From positions 1 to 23,812 of the forward strand of contig CAJMKK010000015.1 of the NCBI GenBank assembly GCA_905214105.1: a stretch of 23,812 nucleotides of DNA. Direction: 5' to 3'. The stretch comes from an uncultured bacterium. Lineage in GTDB: Bacteria; Actinomycetota; Coriobacteriia; Coriobacteriales; Coriobacteriaceae. The position numbers were made by a program, and so were the translations under genes. This document shows, piece after piece, positions 8,161 through 16,049 of this stretch. The notes under the pieces are model-generated. The model searched no databases. It saw only the letters and a list, made by a program, of their open reading frames with translations, and had not been told where the DNA came from. Every line of letters begins with the position of its first letter. Positions within the stretch are counted from its first letter, which is position 1.

Positions 8161-8190
8161 ATTGGTGCCGCCCGCGCGGTGCCAATCTTT
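8161..8190 (+). terminator. Attenuator-like hairpin in the acpP leader
   Basis: A 10-bp stem (8161-8170 with 8177-8186, two G-T wobbles) with loop cccgcg is followed by cttttgg. It lies 31 bases before the acpP ATG. A possible -10 element TAGAAT (8144-8149) stands just upstream, but with no convincing -35. The arrangement would suit partial termination before acpP or mRNA stabilisation. Confidence 0.45.
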
Positions 8191-8220
8191 TGGTATTCAT
8201 GCACTATGAGAGGAAGCGCT

Positions 8221-8463
8221 ATGGACCGCTCCGAAATCTTCGACAAGATCGCCGAGGTCGCTGCTGACGTTCTGGGCGTCGATGTTGCCGAAATTAGCGA
8301 TGAGACCACCTTTGACGACCTCGATGCCAACTCGCTCGAGCGCCTACAGCTGGTTACGGCTATCGAGGACGAGTTCAACCTCGAGATCGATGACGAGACT
8401 CTGCTCTCGCTCAACTCTGTCGCCGACGCCGTCGACGCCATCGAAAACGCCAGGGAGGCCTAG
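8221..8463 (+). CDS. acpP: Acyl carrier protein
   Basis: An 80-residue acidic protein with the ACP fold pattern. The sequence around the phosphopantetheine site is FDDLDANSLERLQLV, with Ser38 as the attachment residue. Helix III lies in the DEFNLEIDDETLLSL region. Most bacterial ACPs have DSL here and a Glu in the position of Gln42; this one has NSL and Gln. The protein carries acyl chains for fatty-acid synthesis and is the substrate of PlsX encoded just upstream. GAGAGGAAG precedes the ATG. The 124-base gap to plsX, with two hairpins, suggests separate control. No fab genes follow, unlike the Bacillus order, so the rest of the synthase must be elsewhere. Confidence 0.92.
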   Translation: MDRSEIFDKIAEVAADVLGVDVAEISDETTFDDLDANSLERLQLVTAIEDEFNLEIDDETLLSLNSVADAVDAIENAREA

Positions 8464-8466
8464 GTC

Positions 8467-9192
8467 TTGGCTTTGTCTGAACGACTTACGCGCGCCCAGG
8501 AAATTCTGGGCCACGAGTTCAATAATAAGGTGCTGCTGCGCGCGGCCCTTACGCATCCCTCGGCAGTCGAAGGCCAGCCGGTTTCTGCCAGCTATGAGCG
8601 CCTTGAGTTCTTGGGCGATTCCATTTTGGGCGCCGTGGTCGCACGCTCCCTGTTTGAGTCCTATCCGGAGTTTGACGAGGGCAAGCTCACACGCCTGAAG
8701 GTGTCGCTTGTCTCGGGCGCTACGCTGTCCGAGGTTTCTCACGAGCTGGGAATCGACGACATCATCATCTTTGGTGCCTCCGAGACCGGTACCGGTGCGC
8801 GCGGCCTGCATTCGGCGCTCGAGAACGTCTACGAGTCGCTCGTGGGCGCACTGTACCTGGATGCCGGCTGGGATGCCGCAGCGGAGTTTATCCATCGTAC
8901 GCTTAAGCCGCATTTGGCTTCCGAGCGTGCCGAGCATCCTGCGAACCCCAAGTCGTTTTTGCAGGAGTGCGTGCAAGCCGACGGTCACGAACCCCCGGCT
9001 TACAAGCTTGTTGGCTCCGAGGGCCCGGCGCATGCGCCCACCTTTACCGCCGTGGTTTTGATCGATGGTATTCGCCAGGGTCGCGGCTCCGGCTCTTCAA
9101 AGAAGGAAGCCGAGGGAGCCGCCGCGCTCGAAGCGCTCGACCGCATGGGTTACACCACCAACGGCGTGATTCTGAACAAGAAGCACGTGTAA
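8467..9192 (+). CDS. rnc: Ribonuclease III
   Basis: A 241-residue double-strand-specific endoribonuclease for rRNA and mRNA processing. The TTG start at 8467 is used; AGGGAGG lies about 8 bases upstream in the end of acpP. The catalytic domain has the signature ERLEFLGDS (44-52, with metal ligands Glu47 and Asp51) and ENVYESLVGALYLDAG (119-134). Here Asn120 occupies the place of a normally conserved metal-binding Asp (Asp114 in E. coli), while Glu123 is kept. A C-terminal double-stranded RNA-binding domain covers about residues 150-227 (NPKSFLQECVQADG and GSGSSKKEAEGAAALEAL). It is flanked by acpP and smc, as in Bacillus. Confidence 0.94.
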   Translation: MALSERLTRAQEILGHEFNNKVLLRAALTHPSAVEGQPVSASYERLEFLGDSILGAVVARSLFESYPEFDEGKLTRLKVSLVSGATLSEVSHELGIDDIIIFGASETGTGARGLHSALENVYESLVGALYLDAGWDAAAEFIHRTLKPHLASERAEHPANPKSFLQECVQADGHEPPAYKLVGSEGPAHAPTFTAVVLIDGIRQGRGSGSSKKEAEGAAALEALDRMGYTTNGVILNKKHV

Positions 9193-9202
9193 GCGAGGAA
9201 CC

Positions 9203-12200
9203 GTGTATCTCAAGTCCCTCACGCTCAAAGGGTTCAAGTCGTTTGCCGACCGCGCCCATATGACGTTTGAGCCGGGCCTGACCGTCATCGTCGGTCCCAA
9301 CGGCTCGGGAAAATCGAACATCTCCGACTCGATTCTGTGGGTCCTGGGCGAGCAGAGCGCCAAGCAGCTGCGCGGCCAGGCCATGGAGGATGTTATCTTC
9401 TCGGGCTCGTCGGCTCGCAAGCCGGTGGGTGTCGCCGAGGTCACGCTGGTGCTCGATAACTCGGACCATGTGCTACCCGTCGATTTTGACGAGGTTGCCA
9501 TCACCCGTCGCATGTATCGCTCGGGCGAAAGCGAGTACCTCATCAACTCGAGTCCGTGCCGCCTGATGGACATTCAGGACATCCTGCACGATTCGGGCCT
9601 GGGTAAGGATACGCATTCCATCATCAGCCAGGGCAAGCTCGACGCCATTTTGCAGAGCCGCCCCGAGGAGCGCCGTGCCCTCATCGAGGAGGCCGCCGGC
9701 ATCTCCAAGCACAAGCGCCGCAAGGAGCGTGCGCTTAAAAAGATTAAGTCGATGGACGAGCACCTGACGCGTGCCCGCGACATCAATAAGGAAATCGCCC
9801 GTCAGCTGCGACCGCTGGAGCGTCAGGTCGATCGCGCGCGCAAGTACAAAGAGTTGTCCTCGCGCGCGAACGAGCTTACGCAGATGCTCGCCGTCGACGA
9901 GCTGCGTTCGCTGCAGTCGCAGTGGAACGACCTGGAGAGCCGCTCCAAGGAAGGTGCCGCCGAGCTGGAGCTTGCGCAGTACCGCATGGGCGAAAAGGAG
10001 CGCGAGCTCGAGAAACTCCAGGTTATGCTCGAGGAAAAGGGCCTGTTTGTGGGCGATCTGGGCGAGCAGCGTCGCCATATGCAAGACGTGGTCGGCCGCA
10101 TTAACTCCGATATGCGCCTGCTCGAGGAAAAGGGCCACAACATGGTGTCGCGCCTGTCCGACATGCGCGGCCAGATTTCGAGCTCCGAGCATCAGCGTCG
10201 TCGCGTGGTCGAGGAGCTCGAAGACGCGCGTGCGCAGCTTGAGGAAGTGACCGGCGCGCACATGCAGGCCCAGGAGGACGTTGACGCCGCTGGTCCTGCC
10301 GCCGCCGAGCTCCACGAGCGCCGCGTGGCGCTCGACAATCAGATTTCGCAGCTTACGCGTGAGCAACGCGATGTGCAGCGCGTGGCCGATAACGCCGCGC
10401 TCGAGCTCGCTAAGGTGAAGGATTCCTTGAGCAATGCCGAGGTCGAGGACAACATGTACGCCTCGCGCCTGGAGCAGATCGATGAACAGCTCGAGGAGGT
10501 CAAGGCATCGCTTGAGAGCCGTCGCGACCGCGCCGAGGAGCTTGAGGGCGCTCTTGAGGAAGCGCGCCAGGCTCAGGTCGATGCGCGTGAGGCCACCGAG
10601 ACGGCACTCGTGGCCCTGAAGGACCTGCGTGCCCGCGAGAGCGAGGCACGCGACAAGTTATCCGAGGTGCGCTCGGAGCTTGCCAGTCAAAAGAAACTCG
10701 ATGCCCGCATGGCCGACAGCTCACCGCTCGTGAGCCGCCTGGTGGGTGCGCTGGGCGACGATGTCTCGGGTCGTCTGGGCGACGTGCTCGAGGCCCCGCG
10801 CGAGCTTGAGGGCCTGGTTGAGCAATTGCTCGCCGGCGATATCGATGCCCTGTTGTTTGATGACGCCACCACGCTTGAGCGTGCCGGTCGTGCGGCTCTG
10901 GGCCAGAAGAAGGCCTCAGGCGAGGCGCTGCTGGTGGCGCGCGGCGTGAGCGGCTCTGCTGCCGCCGAGGGCGCTGCCGGTACCCGTCTGGTTGATCGTC
11001 TGTCCGTGCGCGCAGGCTACGGACCCGTCGTTGAGGCGCTGCTCGGCGGCTATTACATGGTCGATGACTTGGCTGCCGCGCTGGCCGCGCCTGTCGTTGA
11101 CGGTGTGACCTACGTGACTCCCGATGGCGCTCGCGTGAGCTGTGGTGGTCTGGTGCGCATGGGGCTCGATGCCGGCGAGGCGTCGGGCGCTCTGGAGCGC
11201 AAGCGTCGCATTCGCGAGCTGGAGGGCCTGGAGCCCGATCTGGCTGCCGTGTTTGAGCATGTGTCGGATCAGGTCGTCGAGGCCAATGCGGCCGTCGAGG
11301 AGGCGCGTGCCGCCGAGGGTGATGCCGCCGGCGAGATTGCCCGCCTTGAGGGCGAGCGCCGCTCCCTGTTGTCCGAGATCGGCCGTCTGGAGCAAAGCGC
11401 CAACAATGCCGAGGTCGAGCGCGTGCGCATCTCCAAGCGCCGCGAGCAGGCCGCAGAGGCCGTTCGCGCTGCGCGCCCGCGCGTGGACGAGCTCACTCGT
11501 TCGCGTGACGAGGCCCGTGCGCAGGCAAGCGATCTGGGCTTGCAGATTGCCGAGGCCAACGATGAACTTGACCGCGTTCGCCGTGACGATTCCGAGGCTG
11601 CCGGCAAGCTCGCCGACGCCAAGGTTCGCCTAGCCCAGACGAGCGAACGCCTGCGTTCGCTGAAGGGCCGCGTGCCCGACCTGGAGCATCGTCTTGAGGG
11701 CATCGACCGTCGTATCCGCGGAACACGCCAGGCCTCGCGCTCACTCGAGCTGTTGCGTCTGCGCGTCGACCCCATGCACGAGCGCTATTCGGCCCTGCTG
11801 GAGCGCGCGTCGGATTGGGCCGCGCGCCTGCGTGACCAGGCCTCTCTGGAGGAGGCGGACTCCGCTTCGCTCAAGAAGACCATCGAGGATGCCAAGGCAG
11901 AGGTTGCCCGCGCTAAGGAGCGAGTCGATACCGCCTCCGCCACGCAAAACGAGTTCAAGGTCGCGCGTGGCAAGCTCGAGGTGCAGGTAGAGGCTGCCAT
12001 TAAGGCCATTACCGCCGATGGCACCACGGTGCTCGAGGAAGCACTCATGCTTCCCGCGCCCACGGACCGCGATGCCGCCGAGCGCGAGCTCAACCAGCTT
12101 GTGCGCCAGATCAACAACCTTGGTCCCGTTAACCAAGTTGCCATGGAGGAGTACGAGCAACTCAAGCGCCGCGCCGACTACATCGAGGAGCAGCTGGCCG

Positions 12201-12739
12201 ATCTGGAGAGCGCGCGCAAGGCGCTCACCAAGATCACGGTGGCCATTGATCGCAAGATGCGGAAGGCCTTCCTGGTGACGTTCGAGAAGGTCGACGCGAA
12301 CTTCCGCGAGATCTTCGCTATGCTCTTCCCGGGCGGTCAGGCTCATCTGGAGATGACCGATCCCGAGCATCCTGCCGAGACGGGTATCGAGGTCGTGGCG
12401 CAGCCGCGCGGCAAGCGCATCACCAAGATGATGCTCATGTCGGGCGGCGAGAAGAGCCTGACGGCGCTCGCCTTGCTCTTTGCCGTGTACCGCACGCGCA
12501 CGGTGCCGTTCTATGTGCTGGACGAGGTCGAGGCGGCGCTCGACGACGCCAACTTGTCCAAGCTCATCGGCGCCCTTGATGTACTGCGTTCCGATACGCA
12601 GCTCTTGGTCATTTCACATCAGCGCCGTACTATGGAGGACGCTGACGTTCTCTACGGCGTCTCGATGCAAGCCGACGGCGTCAGTCGCGTCGTCTCGCAA
12701 AAACTCGATCGCGAAACCGGAAAGGTCGTGAATGCATAA
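9203..12739 (+). CDS. smc: Chromosome segregation ATPase SMC
   Basis: A full-length 1178-residue SMC protein. The N-terminal ATPase half has MYLKSLTLKGFKSFAD and Walker A GPNGSGKSN (31-39). Two long coiled-coil arms flank a hinge domain (about residues 505-660, GALGDDVSGRLGDVLEAP to the glycine-rich VSCGGLVRMG). The C-terminal half carries the ABC signature LMSGGEKSLTALALLFAVY (about 1077-1095) and Walker B VPFYVLDEVEAALDD (about 1101-1115). It folds into a ring that condenses and segregates the chromosome with ScpA/ScpB, which are not encoded here. The GTG start at 9203 has GAGG a few bases upstream and lies 10 bases after rnc. The stop overlaps the ftsY start (TAATG). Confidence 0.97.
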   Translation: MYLKSLTLKGFKSFADRAHMTFEPGLTVIVGPNGSGKSNISDSILWVLGEQSAKQLRGQAMEDVIFSGSSARKPVGVAEVTLVLDNSDHVLPVDFDEVAITRRMYRSGESEYLINSSPCRLMDIQDILHDSGLGKDTHSIISQGKLDAILQSRPEERRALIEEAAGISKHKRRKERALKKIKSMDEHLTRARDINKEIARQLRPLERQVDRARKYKELSSRANELTQMLAVDELRSLQSQWNDLESRSKEGAAELELAQYRMGEKERELEKLQVMLEEKGLFVGDLGEQRRHMQDVVGRINSDMRLLEEKGHNMVSRLSDMRGQISSSEHQRRRVVEELEDARAQLEEVTGAHMQAQEDVDAAGPAAAELHERRVALDNQISQLTREQRDVQRVADNAALELAKVKDSLSNAEVEDNMYASRLEQIDEQLEEVKASLESRRDRAEELEGALEEARQAQVDAREATETALVALKDLRARESEARDKLSEVRSELASQKKLDARMADSSPLVSRLVGALGDDVSGRLGDVLEAPRELEGLVEQLLAGDIDALLFDDATTLERAGRAALGQKKASGEALLVARGVSGSAAAEGAAGTRLVDRLSVRAGYGPVVEALLGGYYMVDDLAAALAAPVVDGVTYVTPDGARVSCGGLVRMGLDAGEASGALERKRRIRELEGLEPDLAAVFEHVSDQVVEANAAVEEARAAEGDAAGEIARLEGERRSLLSEIGRLEQSANNAEVERVRISKRREQAAEAVRAARPRVDELTRSRDEARAQASDLGLQIAEANDELDRVRRDDSEAAGKLADAKVRLAQTSERLRSLKGRVPDLEHRLEGIDRRIRGTRQASRSLELLRLRVDPMHERYSALLERASDWAARLRDQASLEEADSASLKKTIEDAKAEVARAKERVDTASATQNEFKVARGKLEVQVEAAIKAITADGTTVLEEALMLPAPTDRDAAERELNQLVRQINNLGPVNQVAMEEYEQLKRRADYIEEQLADLESARKALTKITVAIDRKMRKAFLVTFEKVDANFREIFAMLFPGGQAHLEMTDPEHPAETGIEVVAQPRGKRITKMMLMSGGEKSLTALALLFAVYRTRTVPFYVLDEVEAALDDANLSKLIGALDVLRSDTQLLVISHQRRTMEDADVLYGVSMQADGVSRVVSQKLDRETGKVVNA

Positions 12740-13656
12740 TGGGATTCTTTGACGCTCTCTCGCGCGGACTTGAGCGCAGCCGCGAGGCCCTCAACGAGGT
12801 CTTTTACTTTGGCGGCGAGGTCGATGAGGACTTTTGGGAGGACCTTGAGGACACGCTCGTCATGGGTGACATGGGGGCCGAGGTCGCGATCCAGGTTTCT
12901 GATGACCTGCGCGACGCCGCGGCCAAGAAGAACCTCAAGACCGCCCCGCAGCTCCGTCGTGCCCTAGCCGAGCAGCTCGAGCAGCACTTTGTGCCTGTTG
13001 AACGTGATCCGTTTTCCGATACGCCGAGCTGCGTGCTGTTTGTCGGTATCAACGGTGCCGGCAAGACCACCACGGTCGGTAAGATCGCGAGCGCTATGGC
13101 CGCCCGCGGCAAGAATGTGGTGATCGGTTCGGCCGACACCTTCCGCGCCGCCGCCATTGAGCAGCTCGATGTGTGGGGCCAGCGCGCCGGCGTGCCCGTT
13201 ATCAAGCGCGATCGTGGTTCCGATCCGGCGAGCGTGTGCTACGACGTGCTCGACGAGGCCGACAAGCGCGGCAGCGACCTGGTACTTATCGATACCGCCG
13301 GCCGTCTGCACACGAGCCCCGAGCTCATGCGCGAGCTTGCCAAGGTGGTCAACGTGACGCGTAAGCGCGCTGCCAATATGGCCGCCGGCCCTATGCCCGT
13401 CTCGGTCGTGCTCGTGATCGATGCCGCGACGGGCCAAAACGGTCTGAACCAGGCGCTCGAGTTTAACGAAGCACTGGGTCTGGACGGTATTATCATGACT
13501 AAGCTCGATGGCACGGCTAAGGGCGGTATCGCCATGGCCGTTGCTGAGAAGCTCAAGCTCCCGATCCTGCGCATCGGCGTGGGTGAGCAGGTCGATGACC
13601 TGCAGGAGTTCAATGCCAAAGATTTCTGCCGCGCCCTGGTGGGCGAGTCCAATTAA
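12739..13656 (+). CDS. ftsY: Signal recognition particle receptor FtsY
   Basis: A 305-residue SRP-GTPase consisting of N and G domains only. The long acidic N-terminal A domain of E. coli FtsY is absent, as in many Gram-positives. The opening MGFFDALSRGLERSREAL is a likely amphipathic membrane-binding helix. GTPase motifs are GINGAGKTTTVGK (G1, 103-115), ADTFRAAAIEQL (132-143), DTAGR (185-189) and TKLDGTAKGG (254-263). It docks ribosome-nascent chain-SRP complexes at the membrane with Ffh, whose gene follows after 10 bases. The ATG shares a base with the smc stop, suggesting translational coupling. Confidence 0.96.
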   Translation: MGFFDALSRGLERSREALNEVFYFGGEVDEDFWEDLEDTLVMGDMGAEVAIQVSDDLRDAAAKKNLKTAPQLRRALAEQLEQHFVPVERDPFSDTPSCVLFVGINGAGKTTTVGKIASAMAARGKNVVIGSADTFRAAAIEQLDVWGQRAGVPVIKRDRGSDPASVCYDVLDEADKRGSDLVLIDTAGRLHTSPELMRELAKVVNVTRKRAANMAAGPMPVSVVLVIDAATGQNGLNQALEFNEALGLDGIIMTKLDGTAKGGIAMAVAEKLKLPILRIGVGEQVDDLQEFNAKDFCRALVGESN

Positions 13657-13666
13657 GGAGTAACCA

Positions 13667-15142
13667 GTGTTTGATTCTCTGAGCGATCGCCTCAACGACA
13701 CATTTGACCGCCTGCGCGGCAAGGGTAAGCTGACCGAGGCCGATATCACCTCGGCCATGCGCGACATTCGCATGGCGCTGCTCGAGGCCGACGTCAACTT
13801 CAAGGTCGTCAAGGAGTTCGTCGCCAAGACCAAGGAGCGCTGCATGACCGCAGAGGTCATGGAGTCGCTGTCGCCAGCGCAAAACGTCGTCAAGATCGTG
13901 CTCGACGAGCTCACCGAGATGCTCGGCTCCACCGAGAGCAAGCTCGTCTTTAGCAACCGCATTCCCAATGTCATCATGCTCGTGGGCCTGCAGGGCTCCG
14001 GTAAGACCACGGCGGCCGTAAAGCTGGCCTACCTGCTCAAGAAGCAGGGCCGCTCGCCGTTGCTCGCCGCGTGTGACGTCTACCGCCCCGCCGCTGCCGA
14101 CCAGCTGGCCACGCTCGGTGGAGAGATCGGCGTTCCGGTCTTCCGCGGTGACGGCGAGCACCCGGTCGATATCGCCAAGGGCGCCATCCAGGAGGCCGTT
14201 GACCACCTGCGTGACGTGGTCATCGTCGATACCGCTGGTCGTTTGCAGATCGACGAGCAGATGATGCAGGAGGCCGTGGACATCAAGAAGGCCGTCAAGC
14301 CCGACCAGGTGCTGATGGTCGTCGATGCCATGACCGGCCAGGATATCGTTAACGTCGTCTCGACCTTCGCCGATCGCACCGACTTTGACGGCGTGATCAT
14401 CTCCAAGCTCGACGGTGACGCCCGTGGCGGTGGCGCACTTTCGGTGCGTCAGGTGACCGGCAAGCCCATCAAGTTCGTGAGCATGGGCGAGAAACCCGAT
14501 TCTCTTGAGCCGTTCTATCCCGATCGCATGGCCAAGCGAATCTTGGGCATGGGCGACGTCGTCGGCATCATCGAGAAGGCCCAGGAGGCAGCCGATGCAG
14601 AGCAGCTCGAGGCTGCCGAGCGTATGCTGCGCGAGGGCTTCACCATGAACGACATGCTCGACCAGATGAAAGCCGTCAAAAAGATGGGCGGCATGAAGGG
14701 TATCCTGGGCATGCTCCCCGGTGGTCAGCGTGCACTCAACCAGATGGGCGGCAACCTGGACGAGGGCATCTTCGATAAGAACGAGGCCATCATCATGTCG
14801 ATGACCAAGGAGGAGCGCCTGCGTCCCTCCATCATCAACGGTCAGCGTCGCGCGCGTATTGCCAAGGGCGCCGGCGTAACCCCCACCGAGGTCAACAGCC
14901 TTATGAAGCAGTGGGGCGAGATGAATAAGATGATGGGCCGCATGCGCACGATGGCCAATCAGGCACAGGCCGGCAGCAAGAAGGGCAAAAAGGGCAAGAA
15001 GGGCAAGAAGATGCGCATGCCCAATATTCCCGGCCTGGATGCCATGGGGCTGGGCGGCCTGGGCGGCTTGGGAACGGGCGGCCCCAAGTCTGATATGGAT
15101 CTGCTGCGCCAGATGGAAGCGCAGATGCGCAATAAGAAGTAA
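13667..15142 (+). CDS. ffh: Signal recognition particle protein Ffh
   Basis: A 491-residue protein with NG GTPase domain and C-terminal M domain. Motifs are GLQGSGKTTAAVKLA (G1, 107-121), CDVYRPAAADQL, DTAGR (188-192) and SKLDGDARGGGALS. The Met-rich M domain begins near residue 325 (FTMNDMLDQMKAVKKMGGMKG) and binds SRP RNA and signal peptides. A Lys/Gly repeat tract (KKGKKGKKGKK) and a Gly/Met-rich segment (GLGGLGGLGTGG) form a tail. The GTG start is supported by AAGGAG at 13654-13659, which overlaps the ftsY stop. The gene ends the cluster and is followed by a strong terminator. The SRP RNA gene is not in the window. Confidence 0.97.
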   Translation: MFDSLSDRLNDTFDRLRGKGKLTEADITSAMRDIRMALLEADVNFKVVKEFVAKTKERCMTAEVMESLSPAQNVVKIVLDELTEMLGSTESKLVFSNRIPNVIMLVGLQGSGKTTAAVKLAYLLKKQGRSPLLAACDVYRPAAADQLATLGGEIGVPVFRGDGEHPVDIAKGAIQEAVDHLRDVVIVDTAGRLQIDEQMMQEAVDIKKAVKPDQVLMVVDAMTGQDIVNVVSTFADRTDFDGVIISKLDGDARGGGALSVRQVTGKPIKFVSMGEKPDSLEPFYPDRMAKRILGMGDVVGIIEKAQEAADAEQLEAAERMLREGFTMNDMLDQMKAVKKMGGMKGILGMLPGGQRALNQMGGNLDEGIFDKNEAIIMSMTKEERLRPSIINGQRRARIAKGAGVTPTEVNSLMKQWGEMNKMMGRMRTMANQAQAGSKKGKKGKKGKKMRMPNIPGLDAMGLGGLGGLGTGGPKSDMDLLRQMEAQMRNKK

Positions 15143-15209
15143 CGACTGGTTGAGTCGTGTATGGCGAAGGCCGCCTGGATGGTACTCCAGGCGGCCTTCG
15201 TCGTTTGTT
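15142..15209 (+). terminator. Terminator at the end of the ffh cluster
   Basis: A small hairpin (acgact/agtcgt) is followed by a perfect 15-bp stem (15165-15179 with 15186-15200) enclosing a six-base loop, then the T-rich tcgtttgtt. It marks the end of the long plus-strand cluster. The facing minus-strand gene ends at 15257, so the stem could also stop transcripts from that side, although no T run follows in that direction. Confidence 0.85.
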
Positions 15210-15256
15210 CGCAGATTGTTGCACGCTCGGAAGCGTCCTGACGTGCGGGTTTGACG

Positions 15257-16018
15257 CTAGTGGCAGCCGCAGCCCTCGTGGCCCTCGTGCTCGTGATGGC
15301 CGTGGCAGCCGCAGGACTCGCCATGCTCGTGGGTGTGCTCGTGATGGCCGTGGCAGCCGCAGGTGGCCTCGCCAGTCTGAGCGAGCGTGCCGGCAATGAG
15401 GGCCTCGACGCTGGCGTCGCAGCTGCCCTGGGCGCCCGCATAGACCGTGATGCCGGCCTGGGTGAGCGCGTTGATGGCACCGCCGCCGATACCGCCGCAG
15501 ATGAGCGTGTCGACGCCACCGTTGGCGAGCAGACCCGCCAATGCACCGTGACCAGTGCCGCCGGTGCCTACGACCTGCTCGTTGAGCACCTTGCCACCCT
15601 GGATGTCGTAGATCTTGAACTGCTCGCTGCGGCCAAAGTGCATAAAGATGCTGCCGTTGTCGTACGTCGTTGCCACCCTCATGGTGTCGACCTCCTTTGC
15701 TGGCCATGCGGCCGTTGTCGTGGTGATGGGGGAGTACGTGATATTGCCGCCTGTGATGATGAGCGCGCGCCCGTTGACCAACGCGTTTGCCACCTTGCGA
15801 TGCGCGCGGCTGCAGATTGCCGCCACCGTGGCGCGGGCAATGCCCATGTGCTGGGCGACTGCCTCTTGGTTAAGGCCTTCCAAGTCGCACAGGCGCAGCA
15901 CCTCGAGCTCGTCGACTGTCATATCGATGGCATCGCCGCTCGCCAGGCCATCGGGGGTAAAACCGCGATATTCGGGGATGATCCCAACACGGCGTAATTT
16001 CTCTCGTCTTCCTGCCAT
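15257..16018 (-). CDS. DUF134 HTH domain fused to NifX/NifB-like cofactor-binding domain
   Basis: A 253-residue two-domain protein. The ATG at 16018 has GGAG five bases upstream. Residues 1-112 form a DUF134 domain (MAGRREKLRRVGIIPEYRGF), with a sigma-region-4-like helix-turn-helix around residues 49-80 (LNQEAVAQHMGIARATVAAI), so it probably binds DNA. Residues from 113 (MRVATTYDNGSIFMHFGRSE) form a dinitrogenase iron-molybdenum cofactor-type domain with HFG and LICGGIGGGAINALTQAGI, a fold that binds metal-sulfur clusters. The last 34 residues are Cys/His-rich, built on CGCHGHHEH repeats, and likely bind metal. There is no stop between the domains, but a strong internal ribosome site precedes Met113. 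No nif genes are nearby. A metal- or redox-responsive regulator is an inference. Confidence 0.88.
   Translation of the reverse strand: MAGRREKLRRVGIIPEYRGFTPDGLASGDAIDMTVDELEVLRLCDLEGLNQEAVAQHMGIARATVAAICSRAHRKVANALVNGRALIITGGNITYSPITTTTAAWPAKEVDTMRVATTYDNGSIFMHFGRSEQFKIYDIQGGKVLNEQVVGTGGTGHGALAGLLANGGVDTLICGGIGGGAINALTQAGITVYAGAQGSCDASVEALIAGTLAQTGEATCGCHGHHEHTHEHGESCGCHGHHEHEGHEGCGCH
15287..15363. repeat. Direct repeat (29 bp, period 48) coding the Cys/His tail
   Basis: Two identical 29-bp copies lie at 15287-15315 and 15335-15363, a 48-bp or 16-residue period that keeps the reading frame. On the minus strand they encode the duplicated CGCHGHHEH units of the NifX-like tail. A partial third copy (the final CGCH) precedes the stop. 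The repeat suggests that the metal-binding tail can expand or contract by slippage. Confidence 0.8.
15680..15698 (-). promoter_or_regulatory. Internal Shine-Dalgarno and ATG for the NifX-like domain
   Basis: On the minus strand AAAGGAGG (15691-15698) stands eight bases before an in-frame ATG (15682-15680). This is the strongest ribosome binding site in this part of the window and lies exactly at the domain boundary of the fusion. It would give a 141-residue NifX-like protein with the Cys/His tail but without the DNA-binding domain. Confidence 0.6.
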
Positions 16019-16030
16019 ACACTCTCCAAA

Positions 16031-16046
16031 TCTGACATATGTCAAC
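16031..16046. promoter_or_regulatory. Operator-like palindrome, proximal copy
   Basis: A perfect 12-bp palindrome TGACATATGTCA (16033-16044) within tctgacatatgtcaac. It overlaps the expected transcription start of the DUF134-NifX gene, immediately downstream of the -10 element on the minus strand. A near-identical copy lies about 53 bp away on the far side of the promoter. Confidence 0.6.
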
Positions 16047-16049
16047 AAT

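Noticed and set aside
9203..12739. Possible Rad50 or SbcC instead of SMC
   Set aside because: The hinge is a globular glycine-containing domain rather than a zinc hook (no CxxC in the middle), and the rnc-smc-ftsY context fits SMC.
15287..15363. Possible CRISPR-like direct repeats
   Set aside because: Only two copies, in frame within a coding region, with a repeat-coded protein tail; no array structure.
15251..15997. A 248-codon plus-strand open frame opposite the DUF134-NifX gene
   Set aside because: Its Ala/Val/Leu runs arise from the antisense of Cys/His repeats and GC-rich codons; no membrane protein family is evident and the minus strand has clear domains.
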